34,453 bases of DNA from assembly GCA_964535305.1 (NCBI GenBank), contig CAZHTF010000030.1, forward strand, positions 1 to 34,453, read 5' to 3'. Source of the DNA: CAZHTF01 sp964535305. Its GTDB lineage: Bacteria; Planctomycetota; Phycisphaerae; UBA1845; Fen-1342. The notes below the pieces were generated by a model, which did no database searches, was not told the origin of the DNA, and saw only the letters and a list, made by a program, of their open reading frames with translations. This document shows, in pieces, positions 7,563-16,208 of this stretch (its first letter is position 1; each line of letters starts with the position of its first letter). A program made the translations under genes and the position numbers.

Positions 7563-9245
7563 GTGGCCACGCTGCACGTCATGCAAGGCCCCGACAAGGG
7601 CCGCACCCTCAAGACGCACGACGACGTCGTGCTGCTGGGGCGCGGCAGCGATGAGCTGTCGTTGACCGATCAAACCATCAGCCGCAGACACGCCGAGCTC
7701 AAGGTCATCGACGGGGTCTGGACGCTGACGGACATGAACAGCGCCAACGGCACCTACCTCAACGGCGTGCGCGTCGCCAAGCCCACGCGACTCAAACACG
7801 GCGACCAGATCCGCCTGGGCAGCACGCTGCTGGTCTACGGCGGCGATGAATCGATCGAGCAGCTTTCGGGCTCGAACATCCCCAGTGACTTGGTCACGCT
7901 CGACGCCGGTAGCCTGGATATCGATTCGGCCATCGTCTCCAGCGTGGTGTCGAACGAAGACAGCGTGATCCTGGCGGCGCCGGATACGGCGTACGCCGTC
8001 AAGGCCTGGAAGGTCATTCGCGATCTGACCGATGTGATCGGCAGCTTTCTTTCGCCGGATCAGTTGCTGGCGCGCGTGCTGGACATCATTTTTGAGGAGG
8101 TCGAGGCGGAGCGCGGCGTGGTCTTCATGAAGGAAGACGACGAGCTGCTTCCGGCGGTGGTGCGCTTCCGCAGCCGAAAGGCGCGGGCTGAGGCGGCCCG
8201 CGAGGCGATCTTCGCGTCGCGCACGATCTTGAATCATGTGGTCAGCTCGCGCGAGGGCGTGCTCAGCTCGAACGCCGTCAGCGACAAGCGCTTTCGCAGC
8301 GGCAAGAGCGTGCAGAATCTGGGAATGCGCTCGGTCATCTGCGCGCCGATCGTGGCCCGCGAGCAGATCCTGGGCGTGATCCACCTGGATTGCCCGGTCA
8401 CGCGGCACACGTACAACGAGCACGAGCTGCGGCTGATCGTCGCCATCGGCAACCAGACTGGGTTGGCGGTCGAAAACGCCCGGCTGGTGCAGGTGCAGTT
8501 GGAGCGCGAGCGCCTGGCCGCGGCCGGCGAGACCGCCGCGCACCTTTCACACTCGATCAAGAACATCCTGCAGGGCATGCGCAGCGGGGCCGAGGTGCTG
8601 CAGCGCGGGCTCGACCGCCGCGACTTCGGCGCCTCGACGCAGGGCTGGCGGATGGTCGAGCGCAACCTGGATCGTTGCTACAACCTGATGTTGAACATGC
8701 TCGCGTTCAGCAAGCAGCGCGAGCCGAATCTCGAGACGCTGCAGCCCAACAAGGTGATCGAAGACGTCGTGCAACTGGTGCAGAAGCAGGCCGACGACGC
8801 GCGGCTGGTGCTGGTCGCCGATCTTGACGCCAGCATCCCGCCCATCCCGCTCGATTACGACGGCCTGCACCAGGTGGTGCTGAACCTGGTCGAGAACGCG
8901 ATTGACGCCGCCGCCCGCGGCACCGGCGTGATCAACGTCCGCACACGCTTCGAGCCCGCCGAGCGGCAGGTGATCCTCACTGTCGCCGACAACGGCCCTG
9001 GTGTGCCCGAGGCCGAGCGCAGCAAAATCTTCGAACCCTTCTTCTCGACCAAGGGTCACGGCGGGACCGGCCTGGGCCTGGCCGTGGCACGCAAGATCGT
9101 CGGCGAACTCAACGGCACGATCGAGCTGCGCAGCCCGCGCGACGGCGGCGCAGAATTCGTCATCACGCTGCCCACCACGCAGGAACGCCGCGCCAGCCCC
9201 GGCGACACGCAGGGTCCGGCCCGCCCGGCCGCGCGCTTCGCATAA
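7563..9245 (+). CDS. FHA-GAF sensor histidine kinase
   Basis: The start is GTG 7563 with GAGGT six bases upstream; the product is 560 residues. An N-terminal FHA domain (about 1-95) has the phosphothreonine-binding features GRGSDELSL, SRRHAEL and NSANGTYLNG. A GAF domain follows at about 145-310 (SVICAPIVAREQILGVIHLD). The kinase core has the H-box HLSHSIKN with phospho-acceptor H330. The ATPase has N-box NLVENAIDAA (from 441), G1 DNGPGVP (476 on) and the G2 motif GTGLGLAV. No transmembrane segment is present, so it is cytoplasmic. FHA recognises phosphothreonine, so a link to Ser/Thr kinase signalling is plausible. No response regulator is adjacent. A TAAAAT box at 7484-7489 could be its -10, but no matching -35 is seen. 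Confidence 0.92.
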   Translation: MATLHVMQGPDKGRTLKTHDDVVLLGRGSDELSLTDQTISRRHAELKVIDGVWTLTDMNSANGTYLNGVRVAKPTRLKHGDQIRLGSTLLVYGGDESIEQLSGSNIPSDLVTLDAGSLDIDSAIVSSVVSNEDSVILAAPDTAYAVKAWKVIRDLTDVIGSFLSPDQLLARVLDIIFEEVEAERGVVFMKEDDELLPAVVRFRSRKARAEAAREAIFASRTILNHVVSSREGVLSSNAVSDKRFRSGKSVQNLGMRSVICAPIVAREQILGVIHLDCPVTRHTYNEHELRLIVAIGNQTGLAVENARLVQVQLERERLAAAGETAAHLSHSIKNILQGMRSGAEVLQRGLDRRDFGASTQGWRMVERNLDRCYNLMLNMLAFSKQREPNLETLQPNKVIEDVVQLVQKQADDARLVLVADLDASIPPIPLDYDGLHQVVLNLVENAIDAAARGTGVINVRTRFEPAERQVILTVADNGPGVPEAERSKIFEPFFSTKGHGGTGLGLAVARKIVGELNGTIELRSPRDGGAEFVITLPTTQERRASPGDTQGPARPAARFA

Positions 9246-9353
9246 CCGCGGCTTGCGCGACCCCGCCAGCCCGTCCGCGCGCTGCTGCAAATCAGAACGC
9301 AACACCCGCGAGCGCGTGGCGCGCCGCGTCGCGAGTTACAAACACGTCGCGGC

Positions 9354-11381
9354 CTAGCGCGCGACAACCGTGTCGCCGCCGCGGGGAGTCTCGCCCGATC
9401 GCAGCGCCGCGATCGCCAGCGGCTTGCCGCTGAAGCGCTGCACGACGGACATGTGTGCTATGACGACACTGTCGCGGACGACCTCCAGCTCCAAGCCGAC
9501 GTACGCGCCCTCCAGATCCAGCGTCGCGACCCGCGCACCCGAGTCAAATACCCGCACGGCGCCTTTGGGCTTGGGCCGCGACTCGATCGCCGCGATCTCG
9601 CGCAGGGCACGCTCGCTCAGGGCGCGTTCTGAAGGCGTGCCCGTGGTGAGGCGGCTGCTGAGCACACGCTTGCCCAGCGGCGAACCGAATTCGGTCAGCG
9701 CGCGGGCGGCGGCGCCGGCGATCGCATTTGAGGTGTCATCCAGCAGCTCGAGCAGCACCGGCTCGGCGATCTCGAAGCGGCACTCGCGTAGGCAGCGCAG
9801 CGCGTCGGACCGTTCGCGCACGCTGGCCGCATGCAGAACGGCCCGCCAATCGCCCGGACCGAGCACCTGCTGATCCAGCAGATACGCGGGCGGATGGCGA
9901 TAGTAGACCTCGAGCGTCAGCACGCAGATCGCGGTGGCGTAGACGCGGCCGCCGGTGCGGCCCCAGCGCCCCCATCCTTGCCCGTAGGCCGGCCAACTGC
10001 CGAAGATGTGCTTGCGGCGGCCGTCGGCGTGTTTCTCGCGATTCTGCAGCGGGAGCAGCGCGTCGCGCAGGGCCGCGTTCCAGCGTTCCCACGCCTGCCC
10101 GCCGCTCTGAAACAGCGCCACGGTTCCGTAGTACCAGTAGTACTCGTCGTGCAGTTGGGTCGCGTCGCCGCCACGGGCCAGCGTCGCGGACGGTAGTTGT
10201 TCGAGCGCCACTGTGAGCTGCCTGGAGCGCAGCGGACTGTCCAGCCGCCAGCCGAGAAGTGGCTCGCAGGTGAGGCCGACGGCGGTCATCGCCGGCCCGT
10301 AGCGATACTGCGGACCGTCAGCGTTTGACGGCCCGACGCCGATGCCGCTATCGGCATAGCGGACGCGGCCGTCTTGCTCGGCAGCGCGGGCGAAGTGCAT
10401 GCTGGCATGCACGAGCGCTTCGGGCGGCACAGCCACGCCCGCCGCCCAACAGGCCAGCAGCGCCTGCGTCATCCAGCCGGTGATGGAGGTGTCGTTGCGG
10501 CCGCTGTCGGGCCGTGGCAGATAGTCCCAGCCGCCCAGGTGTTGCTGACTGCTGACGAGCCGCTCGACCGCGAGCTTGAGGCGTTCGCGCACGCGCGGCT
10601 CGCCGGTGAGTGCGAGATATTCGGCCAGCGCGAATGTGGCGAGGCTGTTGTCGTAGCCGGCCATGGCGTGCGTGGGGGAGAAGCCGCCGTCCGATCGCTG
10701 CATTGCCAGCAGCGCGTCGACCGCCTTGCGAACGACCTCGACGTACGGGCCGTCGCGATCGGTATAGCCGGCGCCGAGGAAGGCGAGCAGGCACAGGCCG
10801 GTGAGACCGGCCCGCATGCGATGATCGGCGCGCGCCATGCCGTGCCCGGGGCAGACCGCGTCGTGCGGGCAGCGCCGCTGGTAGTCAGCGCGGTCCCAGT
10901 GTCCATCGGGCGATTGGTGCGCCGCAAGCCACGCCAGCCCGGCTTCGACCGCGTCCTCTGTCTCGGGGCTGCCGCCGTACTGCTGCACGCGCTGCCGCCG
11001 CGCGGCGGGCGAGCGATCGAGCTTCGTGTTGCCCGGCGACGGCACTGGGCTGCTCGCGGGCGCGATCCGCGGCTGCTCGACAAACACGCGGCGCTCTTCG
11101 TAGGGGCGCGGCGGCAGGAGCGTGTCCGCGGCCTGCTCGCCGAGCGCGCCGCGCGCGTTCGTTGCATCGGCGTCGGGCGTGCGCGGGGGTGGATCGCGTG
11201 ATTCGAGTTCTTCGTCGAACGCCGGCTCGTCGAACAGCCGCGCCGCCGCCAGGGGCGCTGGAGCAGGCGGTGCGAGCAGCGGAATTGCCGCGATCGAAGC
11301 GGCCAGCGCGGCGACGCAGCCGATGGCGAGCGCGCGGGTCGCGTGTGGGACCAGACCGGCAGCGAGTGTCGCGCGACGCAT
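9354..11381 (-). CDS. Membrane-anchored alpha/alpha-toroid (prenyltransferase/cyclase-repeat) protein with HEAT-like tail
   Basis: From ATG 11381 the product is 675 residues; an in-frame GTG at 11405 is an alternative, and neither has a clear ribosome-binding site. A single hydrophobic segment (about residues 12-38) precedes a Pro/Ala-rich linker. The core holds several QW-like repeats of the squalene-hopene cyclase/prenyltransferase fold: GLAWLAAHQSPDGHWD, LLAMQRSDGGFSP and LVSSQQHLGGWDYL. The cyclase acid motif DxDD was not found, so terpene cyclisation is not supported. The region LLELLDDTSNAIAGAAARAL looks like a HEAT repeat, followed by a small beta region ending in VQRFSGKPLAIAAL. Proteins of this shape are numerous in planctomycetes with no known function. 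It is convergent with the histidine kinase gene, and I infer an extracytoplasmic binding or scaffold role. Confidence 0.75.
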   Translation of the reverse strand: MRRATLAAGLVPHATRALAIGCVAALAASIAAIPLLAPPAPAPLAAARLFDEPAFDEELESRDPPPRTPDADATNARGALGEQAADTLLPPRPYEERRVFVEQPRIAPASSPVPSPGNTKLDRSPAARRQRVQQYGGSPETEDAVEAGLAWLAAHQSPDGHWDRADYQRRCPHDAVCPGHGMARADHRMRAGLTGLCLLAFLGAGYTDRDGPYVEVVRKAVDALLAMQRSDGGFSPTHAMAGYDNSLATFALAEYLALTGEPRVRERLKLAVERLVSSQQHLGGWDYLPRPDSGRNDTSITGWMTQALLACWAAGVAVPPEALVHASMHFARAAEQDGRVRYADSGIGVGPSNADGPQYRYGPAMTAVGLTCEPLLGWRLDSPLRSRQLTVALEQLPSATLARGGDATQLHDEYYWYYGTVALFQSGGQAWERWNAALRDALLPLQNREKHADGRRKHIFGSWPAYGQGWGRWGRTGGRVYATAICVLTLEVYYRHPPAYLLDQQVLGPGDWRAVLHAASVRERSDALRCLRECRFEIAEPVLLELLDDTSNAIAGAAARALTEFGSPLGKRVLSSRLTTGTPSERALSERALREIAAIESRPKPKGAVRVFDSGARVATLDLEGAYVGLELEVVRDSVVIAHMSVVQRFSGKPLAIAALRSGETPRGGDTVVAR

Positions 11382-11440
11382 TGCTGCGGATTCTACGCTG
11401 GGCACGCCAGCCGCGGCGGAGATCGCGCTTCGCGCGGCGC

Positions 11441-11825
11441 ATGCGGATCAGTAACATTCAAGGACCTGTGGCACCCGCACTGGCACAAGCACCGCTCGGT
11501 TCGGCTTTCACGTTCCGGGGCAGCGTTGCCCAGAACGGCACGCCGCTGAACGGCGGTGTCGACATGATCTTCACGCTCTGGAACGACGCGGTGCTCAGCG
11601 CGCCGGCAAACCGGGGAGCAGCACAAATCTCGCCTGGTGCGCGAGCTGCTCGAAGCGCGAGCACATATCGACGAGCTGCGGGCCAAGATGGAGCAGATCG
11701 AGCGGGCGATGAACGCGCTCGCAGCCACGCAGCCACCGGCTTCGGATGCCAGCGGCGGCGAGCCACCGCCGCACGCGGGCGCGCAGCCCGCGTCGGATTT
11801 GAGCGATTCGCCGGAAGGCGACTGA
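11441..11825 (+). pseudogene. Internally deleted, frameshifted remnant of a secreted tail-fibre-like protein
   Basis: From ATG 11441 one frame reads APALAQAPLGSAFTFRGSV, then NGGVDMIFTLWNDAV. This is the N-terminal pattern of large secreted planctomycete proteins that often end in an endosialidase-type chaperone region: an AQA-like signal cleavage, then a G-x-x-F-T-F-x-G strand and an FTL(F/W) strand. After about 11600 that frame becomes Arg/Ala-rich noise. Sense continues in the +1-shifted frame as KSRLVRELLEARAHIDELR and KMEQIERAMNALAATQ, a coiled coil of the kind that closes such proteins, up to the TGA at 11823-11825. The middle of the gene is missing and the halves are out of frame. A short functional protein is less likely. 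The signal peptide is also unusually poor in hydrophobic residues. Confidence 0.55.
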
Positions 11826-11980
11826 GCAGAGTCGAAATTCGCTTCTCGTCGCAGCGCCGTCCCGCCGCGGCCGTGCAGCGGGCTATGATGGCGATCCGTG
11901 TCGGGCCGTATAGCGCGCCGCGCACGCCGCATGCGTAGCGTCTGCCGCCGAGCGCCGCGCCCGTCGCCAGGAGACGCCGC

Positions 11981-13960
11981 ATGTCGCAGGCTGAGCGCAT
12001 CGAATCCCATCTGAAGGAAACGCGGCTGTTTCATCCGCCGGCGGACTTCGCGCGCAGCGCGCATGTCGCGTCGGAGCAGCAGTATCAGCAGCTTTATCAG
12101 CGCTCGCTGGCGGATCCGGAGGGCTTCTGGTCGCAGATCGCCGGCGAGCTGAGCTGGTTCCGCGGCTGGGACAAGGTGCTCGAGTGGCAGCGGCCATATG
12201 CGCGCTGGTTCGTAAATGCACAGATCAACGCCAGCTACAACTGCCTTGATCGGCAGATCGAGCGCGGCCGGGGCGAGCACACCGCGATCCTGTTCGAGGG
12301 CGAGCCCGGCGACGTGCGGCGCGTCAGCTATCGCGAGCTGCATGCGGAGGTGTGCCGCTTCGCCAACGTGCTCAAATCGCTGGGAGTCCAGAAGGGCGAC
12401 CGCGTCACCATCTACATGCCGATGACGCCCGAGCTGGCCATCGCCGTGCTGGCCTGCGCGCGGATCGGCGCGCCGCATTCGGTGATCTTTGGCGGCTTCA
12501 GCGTGCAGGCGATCGTCGATCGCGTCGAGGACGCGCGCTCGCACGTGGTGATCACCGCGGACGGCGGCTGGCGCCGCGGAAAAATCGTCCCGCTTAAGGC
12601 CAATGTCGATCAGGCCGCCGAAAAATGCCCGCTGATCCGCACCGTGGTGGTGTATCAGCGCATCGGCGACAAGGGGGCGTCCGACTCTTCGTTCTCGGTG
12701 CAGATGAAACCCGGCCGCGACCATTGGTGGCACGAATGCATGGCGGGGGCGCCTGCCGAGTGCGCCGCGGAGCCCTGCGACGCGGAAGACATGCTTTTCC
12801 TGCTATACACCTCCGGCTCGACCGGCAAGCCCAAAGGCATCCTGCACACCACCGGCGGCTACCTGGTGCATACGCTGTATACCGCGCGGCTGATCTTCGA
12901 TCTCCAGCCGCAGGATGTGTACTGGTGCACCGCGGACATTGGCTGGATCACAGGACACAGCTACGTGATCTACGGCCCGCTGACCAACGGTGTGACGACG
13001 CTGATGTATGAAGGCGCGCCGAACTTCCCCGATTGGGATCGCTTCTGGTCGATGATCGCGCGGCACAAGGTGACGAAGTTCTACACCGCGCCGACCGCGA
13101 TCCGCTCGTTCATGCGCGAGGGCCGCGCGCATGCCGACAAGCACGACCTCTCCAGCCTGAAGTTGCTTGGCACCGTCGGCGAGCCGATCAATCCCGAGGC
13201 CTGGACCTGGTATCACGATGTGATCGGCCGCGGCCGCTGCCCGATCGTCGACACCTGGTGGCAAACCGAGACCGGCGGAATCATGATCGCCCCGCTCCCG
13301 GGCATCACGGCCACCAAGCCCGGCTCCGCCACACGGCCGTTCTTCGGCGTGGATGCGGCGGTGCTCGACAAGAATGGGCAGGAGCAGCCGCCGAACGCCG
13401 GCGGGCTGCTGTGCATTCGCAAACCCTGGCCCGGGATGCTGCGCGGCATCTACGGCGACCCCGAGCGTTTCGTGCGGCAATACTGGAGCGAGATCGACGG
13501 GGTGTACTTCGCCGGCGATAGCGCCCGGCGCGACGAGCATGGCTATTTCTGGATCATGGGTCGCGTCGATGACGTCATCAAAGTCGCCGGGCATCGCCTT
13601 GGAACGATGGAGGTCGAGAGCGCGCTGGTCGCGCATCCGGCGGTGGCCGAGGCGGCCGTCGTCGGCATTCCACACGACATTAAGGGCAATGCGATCGCGG
13701 CGTTTGTGACGCTCGTGACCGGGCGGGCGCCGTCGGCAGCGCTGAAGGACGAGCTGATGCAGCACGTGACCATGCAGCTCGGCGCCGTGGCCAAGCCGGA
13801 CCAGATCCGCTTCACGCAGTCGTTGCCTAAGACGCGCAGCGGAAAGATCATGCGGCGGCTGCTGCGCGAAGTCGCGACCGGCGGCGCCGTGAAGGGCGAT
13901 ACGACCACGCTCGAGGATTTCAGCGTGCTGGCGAAGTTGGCGGAGAAAGAGGAGTCGTAG
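11981..13960 (+). CDS. acsA: Acetyl-CoA synthetase (AMP-forming)
   Basis: The 659-residue product is close to the family norm of about 650. It shows the adenylate-forming core motif YTSGSTGKPKGILHTTGG, the acetate/CoA pocket segment WCTADIGWITGHSY, TVGEPINPEAW, DTWWQTETGG, the hinge region GYFWIMGRVDDVIKVAGHR and the C-terminal catalytic lysine in PKTRSGKIMRR (K622). That lysine is the one reversibly acetylated in studied homologues. The enzyme converts acetate, ATP and CoA to acetyl-CoA in the cytoplasm. The start has CAGGAG six bases upstream. The genes for a RidA-like protein and AcpS follow closely on the same strand, suggesting one transcript. No key residue is missing. Confidence 0.96.
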   Translation: MSQAERIESHLKETRLFHPPADFARSAHVASEQQYQQLYQRSLADPEGFWSQIAGELSWFRGWDKVLEWQRPYARWFVNAQINASYNCLDRQIERGRGEHTAILFEGEPGDVRRVSYRELHAEVCRFANVLKSLGVQKGDRVTIYMPMTPELAIAVLACARIGAPHSVIFGGFSVQAIVDRVEDARSHVVITADGGWRRGKIVPLKANVDQAAEKCPLIRTVVVYQRIGDKGASDSSFSVQMKPGRDHWWHECMAGAPAECAAEPCDAEDMLFLLYTSGSTGKPKGILHTTGGYLVHTLYTARLIFDLQPQDVYWCTADIGWITGHSYVIYGPLTNGVTTLMYEGAPNFPDWDRFWSMIARHKVTKFYTAPTAIRSFMREGRAHADKHDLSSLKLLGTVGEPINPEAWTWYHDVIGRGRCPIVDTWWQTETGGIMIAPLPGITATKPGSATRPFFGVDAAVLDKNGQEQPPNAGGLLCIRKPWPGMLRGIYGDPERFVRQYWSEIDGVYFAGDSARRDEHGYFWIMGRVDDVIKVAGHRLGTMEVESALVAHPAVAEAAVVGIPHDIKGNAIAAFVTLVTGRAPSAALKDELMQHVTMQLGAVAKPDQIRFTQSLPKTRSGKIMRRLLREVATGGAVKGDTTTLEDFSVLAKLAEKEES

Positions 13961-13981
13961 GACGTAGGAGTCGCACACACC

Positions 13982-14419
13982 ATGAACGCGCCGACGAATC
14001 CCTCGATCAACAGCCCGCGGGCACCCGAGCCGGTCGGGCCCTATCCGCACGCCAAACGCGTCGGAAGCCTGCTGTTTCTCTCAGGCGTCGGACCGCGGCT
14101 GCGCGGCACGAGCCAGATTCCCGGCGTGACGCTCGACGCCGCCGGCAACATCGTCAGCGAGGATATCGAGGCCCAGTGCCGCAGCGTGTTTGAAAACGTC
14201 CGCACGATCCTGGAAGACGCCGGGGCGCGCTGGGAGCAGATTGTCGACGTTACCGCGTTTCTGACGAACATGAAGCGCGATTTCCAGCCGTACAATCGGG
14301 TATTCGCGGAGTATTTCGCGGGTGCAGGCAAGCCGAATCCGACGCGGACGACGGTTGAAGTGCGGGCGCTGCCGACGCCGATCGCGATTGAACTGAAGGT
14401 GATCGCGGCGCTGGATTGA
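13982..14419 (+). CDS. RidA (YjgF/YER057c) family protein, 2-aminomuconate-deaminase-like
   Basis: The 145-residue protein is slightly longer than classic RidA (about 130). Recognisable parts are EPVGPYPHAKRVGSLLFLSG, SVFENVRTILEDAGARWEQ, VTAFLTNMKRDFQPYNRVF and the conserved arginine in PTRTTVEVRALP. RidA-type enzymes hydrolyse reactive enamine/imine intermediates and work as trimers. The opening APEPVGPYPHA is closer to the 2-aminomuconate deaminase subgroup than to RidA proper. No aromatic degradation genes are nearby, so a housekeeping imine-clearing role is as likely. It starts 21 bases after acsA, with TAGGAG about 11 bases before the ATG. Confidence 0.88.
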   Translation: MNAPTNPSINSPRAPEPVGPYPHAKRVGSLLFLSGVGPRLRGTSQIPGVTLDAAGNIVSEDIEAQCRSVFENVRTILEDAGARWEQIVDVTAFLTNMKRDFQPYNRVFAEYFAGAGKPNPTRTTVEVRALPTPIAIELKVIAALD

Positions 14420-14460
14420 GCGGCGTTGGGCGAAGCCGGCGCTGCCGCGGGAGCTGTTGC

Positions 14461-14850
14461 TTGAGCGTCGTGGTGCATGGCATCGACCTGGTGATGATCT
14501 CGCGGATCGAGCGCGTCTGGCGTCTGCACGGGGAGGCGTTCCTGCAGCGGATCTTCACGGAGTCCGAGCGACGCTATTGCCAGGATTGCCGCACGCCGGC
14601 GCTGCGGCTGGCGGGCCGGTTTGCCGTAAAGGAAGCAGTCTTCAAGGCGCTGGGCACGGGCTGGCGCGGCGGGATGCTGTGGACGGATGTTGAAACCCGC
14701 CCGGATACACTCGGCCGGCCCGTGCTGCGGCTGACCGGCCAAAGCGCCGAGCTGGCCCAGGCCGCGGGCATCGGCGAGTGGCTGGTGTCGATCTCGCACG
14801 CTGGCGACGTGGCGACCGCCTCGGTGCTTGGCCTTCGCCGCGATCGATAG
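14461..14850 (+). CDS. acpS: Holo-[acyl-carrier-protein] synthase (AcpS-type phosphopantetheinyl transferase)
   Basis: TTG 14461 gives 129 residues, the typical AcpS size, with GGGAG seven bases upstream; GTG 14470 or 14473 are possible but sit far from that site. The family motifs are HGIDLVMISRIERV near the N-terminus (metal-binding Asp), FAVKEAVFKALGTG with the catalytic lysine/glutamate pair, and SISHAGDVATASVLG near the end. The enzyme transfers phosphopantetheine from CoA to acyl carrier protein, activating fatty acid synthesis. Its place behind acsA, a source of acetyl-CoA, is functionally reasonable but may be chance. Confidence 0.93.
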   Translation: MSVVVHGIDLVMISRIERVWRLHGEAFLQRIFTESERRYCQDCRTPALRLAGRFAVKEAVFKALGTGWRGGMLWTDVETRPDTLGRPVLRLTGQSAELAQAAGIGEWLVSISHAGDVATASVLGLRRDR

Positions 14851-14899
14851 GGCTGATTCGTTCTTACTTAGCGCTAAATCGCATCAAAACCATTCCATA

Positions 14900-14928
14900 T
14901 TGACTTCGGAACGGTCGCCTGTTACGCT
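14900..14928 (+). promoter_or_regulatory. Candidate sigma70-type promoter for the dockerin-type secreted protein
   Basis: TTGACT at 14900-14905 (5 of 6) and TACGCT at 14923-14928 (3 of 6) are spaced by 17 bases, in an unusually AT-rich patch. The transcript start would fall near 14935, giving a leader of about 107 nt that contains the dyad described next. Confidence 0.48.
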
Positions 14929-14932
14929 CCGC

Positions 14933-14966
14933 GACGGATTGAGGCGTAGGGGAATCCGTCCTCAAT
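14933..14966 (+). promoter_or_regulatory. Overlapping inverted repeats at the predicted transcript start (operator or leader structure)
   Basis: GACGGATT (14933-14940) is a perfect inverted match to AATCCGTC (14953-14960), with a 12-base spacer. ATTGAGG (14938-14944) is also a perfect inverted match to CCTCAAT (14960-14966). The two pairings overlap by three bases on the left and one on the right. They could be alternative hairpins or a pseudoknot (loop GAGG with CCTC). In DNA they could form a repressor site lying on the predicted start point. Confidence 0.45.
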
Positions 14967-15041
14967 ATAACTACATTCTGGAAAAGGCTTTACGGTAATC
15001 CGTAGCCGCTTCCAGATCGGCCCCAGGAGAGGAGCAAGAAC

Positions 15042-16208
15042 GTGACTCGATTTTCGCGCGCCTATCAGGTCCTGATCGCCGCCGCACTGTCCGCGACGCC
15101 GGTGTTCGCCGCGCCGCCGACGATCGACGGCCGTATCCAAAGTGGCGAGGGTTGGCAACTGCTCACCGAAGCCGCAAACGGGTTTCCGAACATCGGCGGG
15201 CAGACGGCGACATCCGACGCGGTCGCCGAGTCGTCGACGTTCCATTGGTGGAACGGGCTGACGAATTCCGACGTGCCGTTCTTCGACAACCGCGCCGACG
15301 TCATCAACGTGTACATCTCGGCGGACAGTGCCAGGCTCTACCTGGCCGTCGCTGGCCCGACCGCGCCGTTCAATCGCTTCACCGACCAGGGTGCGTTGGC
15401 TTCCAACGACGTTGGCGACCTCTATGTCGCACTCGAGCTGGTCGCGCCCGGCGGGCCGACGTCACTTGCGGCACTTTCGGCACACAACGCGTACGGAAAC
15501 CGTGCGGTGGACTTCCTGGGCTGGAGCCCGACACACATCCTCGCGGTGCAGTTCGTAGATAACGGCGGCGGCGGGGGCGGCGGGGCGAACGTCCAGACTA
15601 CGCGCACGCAGGTCATCATCGCCGGCGAGGGACAGAATCAGAACAACGGCGGGTTCGACTGGCACGCGCAGATCAACAGCAGCGCCGCCTACGACGCGCA
15701 CAATGGCAACGCCGGCGAATTCGAGTTCGCGATTCCCTGGAGCCTGTTGTTGGGAACGAACTGCCGACCCGCTATTCCGCTGCGGATCGCCGCGTATGTC
15801 ACGCAGAATTTCGCGGGCTCAGATGTCTACGACAGCGCCCCGGGCCTGGGAAATGGTACGCTCAACGAGCAACTGGGCGACTGCCCCGGCGATCCGGACG
15901 CGGCTGGCCAGCTCGGCGCTTGCGACGCGGGCTCGAATTTCGGCAGCACGGCGGGTGCGGACTTCGCCGCGAATCTGAACGGCGCGCCGGCCAACGACGA
16001 CTTCATCGACACGATCGAGAGCTACCTGGTGATTCGCTTGGGTTGCCCCGGCGATCTCAACTTCGACAACCAGGTTGACGAGGCTGACTTGGGTATCCTG
16101 CTGGGCGCCTGGGAATTGGACGCCGGCGGCGATCTGAACTGCGACGGTCAGACCGGTCCTTCGGACCTGGGCATTCTGCTGGCCGCATGGCGGAACACGT
16201 GCCCGTAG
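15042..16208 (+). CDS. Secreted protein with CBM9/DOMON-like region and C-terminal dockerin-like repeats
   Basis: GTG 15042 follows GGAGAGGAGC. The 388-residue product has a signal peptide (hydrophobic core LIAAALSATPVFA, cleavage before APPTIDG). The mature protein begins APPTIDGRI, the way CBM9-type beta-sandwich domains start, and contains strands such as VINVYISADSARLYLAVAG and FEFAIPWSLLLG. A run of seven glycines interrupts the domain near residue 178. The C-terminus carries two calcium-loop repeats, PGDLNFDNQVDEADLGILL and GDLNCDGQTGPSDLGILLAAW, with D-x-N-x-D spacing, ending CP. Such dockerin-like tails are frequent on planctomycete exported proteins, while cohesins are rarely evident; none is in this window. 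The ligand is unknown. This is the strongest taxonomic clue here. Confidence 0.85.
   Translation: MTRFSRAYQVLIAAALSATPVFAAPPTIDGRIQSGEGWQLLTEAANGFPNIGGQTATSDAVAESSTFHWWNGLTNSDVPFFDNRADVINVYISADSARLYLAVAGPTAPFNRFTDQGALASNDVGDLYVALELVAPGGPTSLAALSAHNAYGNRAVDFLGWSPTHILAVQFVDNGGGGGGGANVQTTRTQVIIAGEGQNQNNGGFDWHAQINSSAAYDAHNGNAGEFEFAIPWSLLLGTNCRPAIPLRIAAYVTQNFAGSDVYDSAPGLGNGTLNEQLGDCPGDPDAAGQLGACDAGSNFGSTAGADFAANLNGAPANDDFIDTIESYLVIRLGCPGDLNFDNQVDEADLGILLGAWELDAGGDLNCDGQTGPSDLGILLAAWRNTCP

Noticed and set aside
9246..9353. The 108-base convergent gap, inspected for a terminator
   Set aside because: No hairpin with a U-run is evident on either strand.
11884..11889. TATGAT as a -10 for acsA
   Set aside because: The corresponding -35 position reads CCCGCC, so there is no supported promoter.
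11393..12733. A 446-codon minus-strand open frame
   Set aside because: It is antisense to the start of acsA and covers the gene remnant; no domain is recognisable.
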